Notes under the pieces: model-generated
Told to the model about the DNA's origin: nothing
Seen by the model: the letters and a program-made list of their open reading frames with translations, nothing else
The model's database searches: none
Translations under genes and position numbers: made by a program
Shown here: positions 36,494 to 46,835 of the stretch, in pieces
Layout: each line of letters begins with the position of its first letter
Numbering within the stretch: the stretch's first letter is position 1
Assembly (NCBI GenBank): GCA_015698045.1
Contig: BLAL01000011.1
Location: forward strand, 1,614,501-1,678,500
Direction: 5' to 3'
Length of the DNA stretch: 64,000 nucleotides
Source: Rhizophagus clarus
Taxonomy: Eukaryota > Glomeromycota > Glomeromycetes > Glomerales > Glomeraceae

Positions 36494-36973
36494 AGTTCTT
36501 TTAGGAAAAAAAACGAGAAAGAACAATTTGAAAAAATATATATATAAACGGTTATTGTGCCGAATTTACTAGACTTATGCGAGTAACTGAGCAAAAAAAA
36601 TGCATACTACGTAATCACGTTACCTAATCTGATTATTGAAAGCATGATTTTTAATTAAAAGCGCGTGATAATGACATTCGCTGCATAATTATCTTTAAAT
36701 GGCTGAAATATATGTACGAACAAACATTACAATGCGAAGATAATAGAATCTGCAATTATTAACGTCCAACGAGGCTTTATATATTTTTAACCGCCAAGGT
36801 TTCACCTTGCATAGGGTAATAATGTTCATCCAATACATTATCTAGTTTTGATATTTTGTACTACGATAAAAGGATAAAAAGGATGAATTTTTTGAATTGG
36901 ATTTATCATCGTTATTATATCTTTAATATTTCCTAAAGTATACCCTTCATTTCTTTGCTGAACTAGGAGCAAA
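36494..36973. promoter_or_regulatory. Divergent promoter region of the USP and RNase III genes
   Basis: 480 bases between divergent starts. Short AT runs and a T-rich stretch before ATG 36974 are present. No defined site is recognised. Confidence 0.45.
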
Positions 36974-37849
36974 ATGTCCACCAAGAGAAAAACAATGGTT
37001 CGTCAGAGAAATTTTTGTGATGACAGTTTGCGCCTGGAGGCATTAACACATAAGTCTTATCATTATGAAAACCCTTCAACCGGACCCCATAACGAACGTT
37101 TAGAATTTTTGGGTGATTCCATCGTCTCTTTTGTCGTAGCCAATTATTTACATGGTCGGTTTCCTCATTTCAAAGAAGGACAACTTACCTTATTACGAGC
37201 TAATTTGGTCTGTAAAAAAAAATTGGCTCAATTTGCTCTTCAACTCGGTTTAGATAAAGATATTCGTTTAGGAGTTGGAGCTTTACGTGATGGTGGCAGA
37301 GGCAGTGAAAAAGTTTTAGAAGATGCTTTCGAAGCATATATTGGAGCTGTATTTCTTGATTCGGGCTCGAGTATGTCCGAAGTACAAAAATTTATGGAAC
37401 CTTTATTAGCTCCAGCCGTTGATGAATTAACCCATTATTCTCCTAACTCAACATCCGTATTAAAACAAAAATTATTTCAGCAAGACAATAATAACATACA
37501 ATTACAAATGGCTATCGCAGACCAAATTTTAAATTCTGATCTTCAAGATCCGATTAATAAACTTCAAACTTGGTCTCAAAGAAGAGGAATGGGAATTCCG
37601 GTTTATAAACCTAATGATGAACTTAATGCAGTCTTTTCTGTTGGTGTATTTATTAATGGCAAATGTTACGGTCTTGGTCAAGCAAGAAACAAAAAGGATG
37701 CAAAGAAAGAAGCTGCGATTAATGCTCTGAAACACGTTACCATTAATGGTCAAAACAACGAACTTACTCCTTTTAAAAACGAATTGCAACCATCAAATAT
37801 AAGTTCAAAACGTAAATATTCTATGGGGTCGAAAAAAATTCTTTATTAA
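36974..37849 (+). CDS. rnc: Bacterial-type (class I) ribonuclease III
   Basis: One uninterrupted exon of 291 residues. The catalytic domain has ALTHKSY, the signature HNERLEFLGDSIVSF, and DAFEAYIGAVFLDSG with the second metal-binding Glu. Between them is a RLGVGALRDGGRGSE segment in the style of cyanobacterial RNase III. A double-stranded-RNA-binding domain follows: LKQKLFQ.., DPINKLQTWSQRRG, then VFINGKCYGLGQARNKKDAKKEAAINAL. One RNase III domain and one dsRBD is the bacterial layout, not Dicer. Class I RNase III genes acquired from cyanobacteria have been described in Rhizophagus. The enzyme cuts dsRNA; its cellular substrate is unknown. ATG 36995 is a possible later start. Confidence 0.92.
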   Translation: MSTKRKTMVRQRNFCDDSLRLEALTHKSYHYENPSTGPHNERLEFLGDSIVSFVVANYLHGRFPHFKEGQLTLLRANLVCKKKLAQFALQLGLDKDIRLGVGALRDGGRGSEKVLEDAFEAYIGAVFLDSGSSMSEVQKFMEPLLAPAVDELTHYSPNSTSVLKQKLFQQDNNNIQLQMAIADQILNSDLQDPINKLQTWSQRRGMGIPVYKPNDELNAVFSVGVFINGKCYGLGQARNKKDAKKEAAINALKHVTINGQNNELTPFKNELQPSNISSKRKYSMGSKKILY

Positions 37850-39165
37850 TCTCATGTCTTCTAATAGACTACGGTAATTCAACCCAGTCGTTCCTTATCA
37901 AAATGATATTAATCTTAAAGAATCCTCTTGAGTACAGTGATCTTCAGTGTGGATCAACTCGTTAAGGGTATTCTTTATTCTTTTTTTTTAGGAAAAAAAA
38001 AACCAAAAAATATATACGTATAATACGTACATATTACTCTTTATTATTTATTTATTTCATATTCTTTTTGAATTGATTCACACCGAAGGTTATCGTTCTT
38101 ATTATGTTCGATATTTGGAAGTAGGATTCTTCGAATGATTTCATTTCCTTTTTTTTTTTTATTCTCTCATTATTTTTGATTTTTATTTTTATAAATATAG
38201 TTAGTAAATGCAATCGTAAATGCTGTAATCACTCCTTAAATTCTTTATTATCAATAAAAAAAATTTTTTTTTTTCTTAAATATTTTTCCAGTTACAAGAT
38301 AGATTAATTTAAGGAAAAATTAATAGGTAAAATTTTTCTTTCTGAAAATCATGTTGCACGATAAACCAGTTTTTCTAGTTTTAAAACGTGCTATGTAGTA
38401 CAAAGAACAATGTTTGTGTCATTAATTAAGAATTAACCAATAAAATTTTCCGTTGATCATCTAAAAATTATATCATCATTATTTACAATACGAGTTCTCA
38501 TGGTATTCTCTTTTACTTTTAATACAATACTATTTGTAATTTTGTATTGAATAAAAGGGAATTAAAAAGGAAAAGGAAAAGTTTATGGCTTTGTTATAAG
38601 CTTAAAAGAGAAGCCACATTTTGCTTTGAAGTTTTGCTGAAATGGATTTATTATTATTATTAAGCTTTAGTAATATGTGAGGTTACTATACTTATTGAAC
38701 AATCATGTTACCCTTTGTTTCTGGAGGACAGTGTGAATGGAATAAGTAGATAATATTTCATTTGATAATACCTCATGTGAACTTTCTTGATTTTTAGTGT
38801 GAGAATAACCAACACTGTTAGTTACGATTCAACGCTTTTATCAAATGATTACAACTGCTAGTATGTGTCATGGAGAAATTTTGTAATATTTTATTTGATG
38901 AATAAATGAATTAAATGTGAATTCTATGGAATTTTTATGTTATTTAATTCCGAATTATAGTGTAATTGTGTTTCGTTATGTTTCTTTAATCCAGAATTAA
39001 ATAAGATGGCAGAATATAAACTGTTTTTTATTATTTAAACTAAGTTATAGTGTGCAAACGTAAAATGTATTATTGTTATGATACCTAGTTTTTATTGTCT
39101 ATTATGAAAAATTATTTTCATTTTATATTAATAAAAATCAGTAAATACAAAATTAAAATACAACT
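37850..39165. other. Convergent intergenic region, no gene seen
   Basis: 1.3 kb between the RNase III stop and the CDC73 stop. It is AT-rich and contains the 3' untranslated parts of both genes. No repeats of note. Confidence 0.6.
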
Positions 39166-40329
39166 TCAAGCATTTGACTTTTTTAATACCGCGTTCCAAA
39201 AATCCAGATATGCTTCGGCATCTTTATGCCTCATTTCTGGATGTATTTCAATAATATTAATTTTCCATTTCTGCACTTTCTGATTTGTAATTTCGTTATT
39301 ATACTTGAAATATACACCAACTACATTATTGAAAGTATCTTCGTGTGTTTTCCATTTGTATGTTTTAAAGACCCATTCGTTACCATCAGTAATAACACAA
39401 ACAACACGATCCCAATCTGGGTCCCTTAAAGATTTGGCATTATCTGTTATTTCATATTGAATTCCATTGTGCGTAATAAATATATTGTGTTCTATCTTTC
39501 CTCCAGATGTACGAACCGATGATCCTGGTTCAAATCTCTGATCCTCTAATAATTGCTTAACATTATACATTGAAACAAAAGCATTGAATGAAGGTGGAAC
39601 AAGGATCAATGGAACTTTGGAACTTTTTGATTTCTTGTGATGTGAACGCGATGACCTCGATGCTTCACTAGAATTACGTTCTTGACCTAAAGAATTATGA
39701 GATCTCTTCAAGAAATAGTCATCTGCAGATTTAATCCATGAGGCATAATCACCTAGACCTTCGAACATAATGTCTTCTTCAAATATTACAATCTCAGTTG
39801 GCTTAATCGCATTTAGGAACGATTGATAATTTTTTCTGTATTCCTCTCTCTTAGCTCGTTTATTTTTTATGTCTTCTTCTGTTTCCTCTGTTGGTGGTTG
39901 TCGGCGTTTTTCATTATTATGTCGATTTGAAAGTTGCGATGATGTTGATGCACCTGCTTCTTTATTTTGTCTGTTATTTACGTCAGGTAGGAAAGCAAAG
40001 CCGTTTACAAATGGAAGCCAATCTTTCCTGTCCATATATGCCAGCCGAGTTGGAATCTGTTGTCGAGTTGCATCCTGTGAATATTCAGTATGGTGTAACT
40101 TTCTCGTAACAGTAGCATGATATAAAGCGTCTAGCGAATAATAATTTTCATTTATTTTACTTTGAAAAGTAGTTGTGGTAGATTTATCAAATTTGCGAGA
40201 TCCAAGTCGTATAAACTTGGCTTCGTTTAATGTGGAGACTGGTGATTCCGACTCATCAAGTAACTCTGCTTCTATTCTGTGTAAATTGAAATCTCTAAGA
40301 AGATATATTGGGTCGGGATTTTCAGCCAT
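39166..40329 (-). CDS. CDC73: Cdc73/parafibromin, Paf1 complex subunit
   Basis: Single exon, 387 residues. The N-terminus (DPIYLLRDFNLHRI) and Ser/Arg/Lys-rich middle lead to the Ras-like Cdc73 C-terminal domain. That domain shows VPLILVPPSFNAFVSMYNVK, DWDRVVCVITDGNEWVFKTYKW, a VVGVYFKYN strand and a closing ..AYLDFWNAV helix. Cdc73 is a subunit of the Paf1 complex on elongating RNA polymerase II, needed for histone H2B ubiquitination and H3K4 methylation. The middle carries a KNKRAKREEYRK basic stretch, a likely nuclear signal. Having no intron is unusual among neighbours, but the sequence is clearly fungal. Confidence 0.93.
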   Translation of the reverse strand: MAENPDPIYLLRDFNLHRIEAELLDESESPVSTLNEAKFIRLGSRKFDKSTTTTFQSKINENYYSLDALYHATVTRKLHHTEYSQDATRQQIPTRLAYMDRKDWLPFVNGFAFLPDVNNRQNKEAGASTSSQLSNRHNNEKRRQPPTEETEEDIKNKRAKREEYRKNYQSFLNAIKPTEIVIFEEDIMFEGLGDYASWIKSADDYFLKRSHNSLGQERNSSEASRSSRSHHKKSKSSKVPLILVPPSFNAFVSMYNVKQLLEDQRFEPGSSVRTSGGKIEHNIFITHNGIQYEITDNAKSLRDPDWDRVVCVITDGNEWVFKTYKWKTHEDTFNNVVGVYFKYNNEITNQKVQKWKINIIEIHPEMRHKDAEAYLDFWNAVLKKSNA

Positions 40330-41583
40330 AGTTATGAGACAGAAACGAAGAATGAGTCTAATTCCATGATTTCATGAACATCATCATGTGATTCGTCCTA
40401 CATATGCCGTGCCACTGATTAACAACTGAAAAATATCAGTTATTATTTTTATTTTTATTTTTACAGTTCAGTTATCAGTTATTAGCAAATGTCCCGTGAC
40501 TCCCGTCTCATTTGACCAAATAAATGAGCAACAATTTATTATTTAAATAATTGTGTTGTTCATTTCTATTTATTTATTATAGGTTTTATGAACTGAACTG
40601 AGTATGTCATTTATATAATAATAAATGGTTATATATCTTCAAATAATTATAGTTATTAAAAATTGTTGAAATTGAATCACAAGAAACTTATATATTAATT
40701 TTTCATTTGATGATTTATTTTATGTTGTATGAATGAATGTAAGAATGGTTAAATTATTCATTAGTCTGCGGAAAATTTAAAAGTAAATATTTATGATCAC
40801 ATGAAATTAGACCAATGAGTGGATATAACGATCAAACTTATTAAAGTAATACGAAATGTATTTCTTGCACAACTTTACCTTTTTTGAATCATTCATTTGA
40901 GAGCTTTAAGTCACGATTCCAGATTAATCTTTATTTGAAATCATTCGGGAGCTCGATAACCATTTTTGAATCATTCATTCTAATTTTTATGGAATATCAA
41001 TAGGATTTAAATTTTATTTAATAGCGTTTTTAAGGAAAATAAAGATGATGAAAATTTAAATTGATGATATAATTATATGAAGATGATCTGAAGAGTATAA
41101 AAATGACAAATTCAAGACTGGAACTCGAGAATCGAAAGAAGACTCGAAGAACTTAGAGAACAGCTTCCCGAAAAAGCAAGAGAAAGAATAGATAAACGGA
41201 TAGATAAACAGATAGATAAATAGGAAGATGAAATTATTGTAATCAAAGGAGAATTAGATCATTTGGGAAACTAACCCTCAAGAAACTATTGAATAAGTGC
41301 CTTCCTGGAAATATTTCTTGTTCTTAAATATCAAATTTTTTTATAACAAAGCAATTAAAATGATTCTTCATTATTTTTCTCGCTCTTTTAATGTACGCTT
41401 TCTTATATACTATATAAAGTCTTATATAATATCACCTGAAACAATTTTATTTTGATTTTTTGCCAGATGAGACATATATTCATATTATATTTTATAGCAT
41501 ACTTCCGAAGTTTTAGATATATTTTTTTGTTGTATGTATGACCTATTATATATTTTGACCTATCTTTTTTCGGAAATTTTCTT
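40330..41583. other. Intergenic with a coiled-coil-like decayed fragment
   Basis: 1.25 kb without an intact gene. Near 40430-40485 the word ATCAGTTATTA repeats on either side of a T-rich ATTTTT run. At about 41100-41275 the plus strand reads protein-like and charged (ELREQLPEKARERIDKR) but is interrupted by a stop, next to short GATAGATAAA repeats. No homologue was recognised. Confidence 0.45.
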
Positions 41584-43606
41584 TCATGCAGAAAAAGAAC
41601 CTTTATTTGGTGTAGCAATCAATGCTAAATTTTCTAGAGAAGTTGATGGTTCAACATAATAAATTAAATTTACATCATACCCATTTGCTTCTAGATATTT
41701 GGCTCTCCCTATGTCTATAATTCGTTTACACTTGTATCCTAATTGTTCTCTTGCCGAATGTTCTAAACCAGAATAATGCATTCTATTAAATAAAGTTAAA
41801 TTATTAAGCAACAAATCAACTGCTGCAGCTTGTAATACATATTATTAACATTAATAACATACTTAGTATTTTCCTCCTCATCTTCCGTTTCGTTATAAGT
41901 ATGATCGTCTTCATTGTCATTATCATCATTGTCATTATCATCATTGTCGTTATTCTCAGTTTCATGATTTAGTCTTTGTCCACAAATTGCCCAGCTGCTC
42001 ATCGCGCATATTCGCTTAAAATCATTTTCCGTAATCCCGTAATCTTGAAGAAATTTATGATATGGAAACATGTGATAGCGACATAGTTGATGACAACAAA
42101 GTGCTATAATAATTCCGATAACTGGATTTCTGTTGTATACGGAAATAAGTTAGTTTGCTATTTCATCATAGCACGAAACTAAGATAATCAAATGATTTAC
42201 CCATCTATACTAGATTTAGCGTAGTCAACCAACGATTTTAGAGTGATATCCGTGGCTGATCCGCAAAGATGTTTAGAATATGCTACGACATTTTTACCCT
42301 TTAAAAGATCTAATTTTGATATATCCAAGTCTTTAATATCCATTCCGATACGTTTCACCAATAACTTCTTTTCTGAGGTTCCTCTTATTACACTATCAAA
42401 CTTTAATATAGAATCGATTTGTCAAAATATATTTCATTAACAAATATTAATATCACTAACCTTGCAACGCGTATTCTTGCGATCTACTAAAATGAAAGAA
42501 GCTGTGTCATCTTGAATAGCCATTTTTATAAAATATGACAATTCACCTGAAGTAAAAATTAGATTATCGTTAGAAATAAAGAATTAGCGTAAAAAAAAGT
42601 TAGATTTGAACATTCACAACCTTTGCCGGAACCATATTCCATGAAACAAATGTTTTTGCGCAACAGGTTTAATTTTTCTAAATGGCCGATTAAAGAAGCC
42701 TTATCCAAGTAATAGAAGAGTTTTATTTATTACACAATAAACCGGCAAAAATTTAAAACTATATCTCTATAAAATAAGTATTTATTCGTTACCTGTTGAA
42801 CCGCATGTTTTCTATTTTTAGTTGACTCTCTAAATCGATGAAAAAAATTTTGTGTCAACTTAATAAAGTATTTAAATTCACAGAGGGACTTACTTTTTAT
42901 CCTTTAAGACCATATGATCCATCACTTCCGTTTTTATATCTGGTACAAGTTGTTGATGCCATTGATTTACATTGCTGATCAATTTATCAACTGTTTCTTT
43001 AGAAAGATCTGAAAGCGTCACTTTTTCTTCTAATTCAGGGGATGGTAAAGTACAATTGATATTTGAAGAGAAATAAGGAGGAGTTGGTGGAGGACGAGAA
43101 TTACATTTTTTTTCTAAGTGTTTTTCAATTTCATCCTTATTTACTGTACTAGATAATGGGAAGACAAATTATTAAAAGTGAATACAATTTCAATCCACAT
43201 GCATCACGTGACTTACTGCGATGGATCATAGGGGCAGACGATACGTTCTTTGCCTTTCCATTTTGTGTCATAGATTGCGTGTTCTCCACAAAAGTCGTTG
43301 TCAATCTTTGTTGGAAGATGACAGTATCGCCTATTTTTATTAAAAATGGTTGATTTTAAACAATATGTAATCGCCACTTTTTAAAATTGAATAGGATTAA
43401 ACTCAAGATCATTCACTTTCCTCTTGTGTTTTACCCAAAAATGACATTGGCGAGGCTATATTTGGCGTTATTTAAAAATACTCAAAAATCGATCATTTTT
43501 TTTTCGGATCAAATCTATTATTTTTTTTTTACCCAAAACTTACGTTATCCGGAGGAGGAGGAGGAGGTCCTTCCTTTAGACGTTTCGCTTTAGGTCCTTT
43601 TGGCAT
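41584..43606 (-). CDS. TRM13: tRNA 2'-O-methyltransferase Trm13
   Basis: Ten exons on the minus strand (43606-43544, 43455-43421, 43330-43217, 43148-42894, 42829-42793, 42699-42621, 42546-42461, 42400-42201, 42129-41863, 41782-41584), about 444 residues. Trm13 methylates the ribose at position 4 of tRNA Gly, His and Pro. The N-terminal zinc finger is split over exons 2-3 (QCHFWVKHKR, then RYCHLPTK..FCGEH). The second, CHHC, finger is CPYDPSHTVNKDEIEKHLEKKC. The SAM domain has CFMEYGSGKGELSYF, VAYSKHLCGSATD and ALCCHQLCRY. An Asp/Asn-rich insert precedes the last exon. The exon 2-3 join is not canonical: the in-frame cut is CAAGAG/GAAAGT, four bases before the nearest GT. Confidence 0.88.
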
Positions 43607-44296
43607 AAAAGTTCCGGTTCACAAAACACAAACGGTAAAAATAATAAAAAAAGAAAAAAAAAAAAAAAGAATCTATTTCAAAGCTGGTATATATATGTTG
43701 TGTAGCTTTAAAGTTTGTGTTACATTGCAAATATCACAGACACTTCGACTTTTATTCGTTATAATGCAATTTTTTTAGTTTTTGCAGTTTTTACATTATT
43801 TTTTCAATTTAAATAATAAAGAAAAAAGGTAATTGAATTAACATTTTGTACAAAAGAAGTTATGTATCGAGTTTTCAGTCTACTGGAATTTTCTATTTTG
43901 ATATTTTCGTGTCCATTATAATGAATAATAATATAAACACAATCAATTTTTATATAAAGCTTTATTTATTTATTTTTATTTATCTGATTCAAGCTGACAA
44001 AAGGATCTTTTTTACAATATAAATTTTGGACTTAACTTATTACAGGATTTGTATATGTCATATGATACATAATAAATACTTTATTTATATAGTAATTGAG
44101 TAGTTAGTTGTAGGACTTGTAGCCTTATCGATTGTTGACAGTTGTCACACTCTATTACAGAATTTTCACTAAATTCTTCGTTTATAAGTGCTTAAATTTT
44201 ATAGGAATATTTATAGAATTAATTAAAAAAAAAACTTTTTAATAAAATTTACGATTCTTTAATCACCACAAATCCTTTTGGGAACTTATTAACCTC
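43607..44296. promoter_or_regulatory. Divergent promoter region of TRM13 and GID4
   Basis: 690 bases between divergent starts. The sequence is AT-rich, with a poly-A run near 43654-43668 close to the TRM13 start. No defined site or other gene is seen. Confidence 0.45.
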
Positions 44297-45688
44297 ATGT
44301 TTGCAGCAAATGATTTCGAACCAGAATTTTATTATACTTCAACACCGCCAGATCTAATTTCAACTAGTGATAGTGACTTGGAAGAAAATAACAATGTACA
44401 AGAAGAAGACATAGAAACTGGTAATAATGAAACAGCGGACGATCTTTCAAACGGACGTCATTATAGTGATTATAATACAATAAATATGGAATTGGATGGT
44501 GAATATACCTCTGAAGACGAAGAACAACGTCCTCGCCCAACACCAGCATCTTCAGGTCACGCTTTTCACCGTATTGCTGACCCCTATGCCACTCGACATC
44601 ACCACAGATCTTCTTCACAACGCAGTCGTGGCTTTTCTCCGTTAGGAACACGGTTTTCGTCGTTGCGGAGACAAAATGCAATTACGTCTTCTTTTCTTAC
44701 ACAACATGTTAAGCATAATAATGAACTTGGAAAACAAGCAATATCTGGTAGTGGTTCAAAAGATTTGGGACAATTTCACTTACCAGAATCTAGTTTTTTA
44801 CGTGCTGGAATGTCATTCACTGGAACACAAAACTTAATGAATTCACAACCTCAGCAGAGAGACGAAGAATGGGAAGTTAAAGTGGTAAATATTAATGAAA
44901 TTACAGTTAAAAAATTGGGTTAATTTTAATTGATCTTCTTTTTTTTATATTATGTAGACCGTTCATTATGTAAATTATAAAACTGGAACTGTTATAGGAT
45001 TAATGGAAGCTTTGAATGTACCAAATAGTTCGAATACAGTTGTTACATATTGGGAAGGTGAAATGATTGATTTTGTTAACCATTCTCTTTGGACGGATAA
45101 ATGGAATTCAAGTCCAGAAATTGATCTTCAACATTGGAAAAAATTTGAAGCTTTCCGCCAAATGGATGTTCGAAGGTATTGGAGAATTTACGACTTCATG
45201 CTTTTTAATATATTATTACATAATTAATAATATTTAACCTTGTTTTTAAATTAGTATAATTAGAGGGACTCCAACTAGGGAATGGTTTCAAGAAGCATGT
45301 CAAAAGTATATATTTATGAGATGGAAGGGTACGCATTTTTATCCTTTTTTTTGTTCGTTACACAAGATCTTTTTTTTTGGTGCATGATTTATAATTTTAT
45401 TATATTTATTTAGAACATTATTTTGTTAATGTAACTGCTCAAGAGAGTGGATTGACTATTGCCGGCTTTTATTATATTTGTATCAGAAGAAGTGATGGTG
45501 CTATTGAGGGTAATATTTAGTTTAAAAATATAATTAATTTCTATTACATATGGAATTTGATTATTGATAATTTATTTATTTTATTAGGATATTATTTTGA
45601 TCCTGTTTCTACACCGTATCAGAAATTAACTCTTAAACCACTATTAGAAGGAGATGGAATTTCATTTTGTGATTATAGTCTTAATTAA
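44297..45688 (+). CDS. GID4: GID4/Vid24 substrate receptor of the GID ubiquitin ligase
   Basis: Five exons (44297-44884, 44958-45175, 45255-45328, 45414-45509, 45588-45688) give 358 residues. The first 150 residues are acidic and Ser/His/Arg-rich, without a fold. The Vid24 barrel follows: SSFLRAGMSFTGTQNL, GTVIGLMEALNVPN, VVTYWEGEMIDFVNHSLWT, a DLQHWKKFEAF helix, YIFMRWKEHYFVN, SGLTIAGFYYICI and GYYFDPVSTPYQKL. GID4 recognises N-terminal proline degrons for the GID/CTLH E3 ligase, which in yeast destroys gluconeogenic enzymes. The barrel is complete and close to the family consensus. The acidic extension is longer than in yeast. Confidence 0.92.
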
Positions 45689-46091
45689 AATCACTTTTTG
45701 AATATATTTTATTTTATTTTATTTTGCCTGACAAACAACAATTGTTATATTTTTCACATTTACCTTAATCGTTTATAGTAAAAAAAAAAAACGACATTAT
45801 TTTATTCGCAAACAAAAATTTATCAATATTTTTTTCATTGCAAAGGCAAATGAATATCTGTAGTATAGTATTAAGAAATTTTTTTTTTTCCTTTTTTACT
45901 TATATGAATATAAACAACATATATATGTATATACATATAGTATTTTTAAGATATATATATTTTTTCAAAAAAAAGAAAAATCGAAAAATGATTTTTTTTT
46001 CATTAAAAATCAGAATAATATATATATCCAACTCTATAATTCATTTAATTTATTTTATTTATTTATTTGTTTGTTTATTTGTTTATTTTTT

Positions 46092-46133
<42 letters not shown>

Positions 46134-46835
46134 TGTTTAATTTTTTATTTCTTTTATGAAATATTGAAACTAAAATAACTATAATTTTTTTTTTCAGATT
46201 TACATCTATTATATACAAAAAGTTTAAGTCAGTCTCTCAAAGACCATGTTAAAGATTAAAGAAAGAATCACCATCCTTTAAATTACTAATACAATATTAA
46301 ACAAGTATTGCTTTTAGGTTTGATTTAATAGATCCTATTATTTTCATTTAAATGAATTCGCTTATTTACTTAATATATCAATTTTTTTTAAATATTTTCA
46401 GTACTTTTGCTGTTGTTTCTTTTAATAAAAAAAAAAAAAAAAAAAAAAAAGAAAAAAAAAATTCAGTAAAAAACAACGGTAAACCATTATTACATTTCAA
46501 GTTAAGAAGAAATGATAATAAGGATGAGAAGACAAAAAAAAAGCGTTAATAAAAGGTAATTGGGGAAAAAAAAAAAAATAATTACAAAGAAATAAATTCC
46601 AAAGTGGTCATGCACATTAACACAAATTAAACACAAAGAATAATGTAAAACGTATCCTATGAGAGTATTGTCTATAATTCCGTGAATTTTTGAGGAACGT
46701 TTAACTATGTATTAAACTAAATGTCCAATTAATGCAAGAAATAATTAATATAATTAATTAAACCATGACCTATCATATCAAAAGAAAAACTCCAGTCGAT
46801 TATTAAAAAAAGAAAATGAAACCAATGATTTATTG
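45689..46835. other. Convergent intergenic region with long homopolymers
   Basis: 1.15 kb. It has a poly-T run of about 39 bases at 46094-46132 and a poly-A run near 46429-46450. The plus-strand frame at 45838-46140 is made of these tracts. No gene. Confidence 0.65.

Noticed and set aside
39166-40329. CDC73 as horizontally acquired because it lacks introns
   Set aside because: Domain order and sequence are ordinary eukaryotic Cdc73; lack of introns alone is weak evidence.
41584-43606. TRM13 as a pseudogene because of the exon 2-3 problem
   Set aside because: All other motifs and nine of ten exons are intact, so a non-canonical intron or a local sequence error is more likely.
45838-46140. 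100-residue Phe/Ile-rich frame
   Set aside because: Produced by poly-T and TTTA tracts between two convergent genes.
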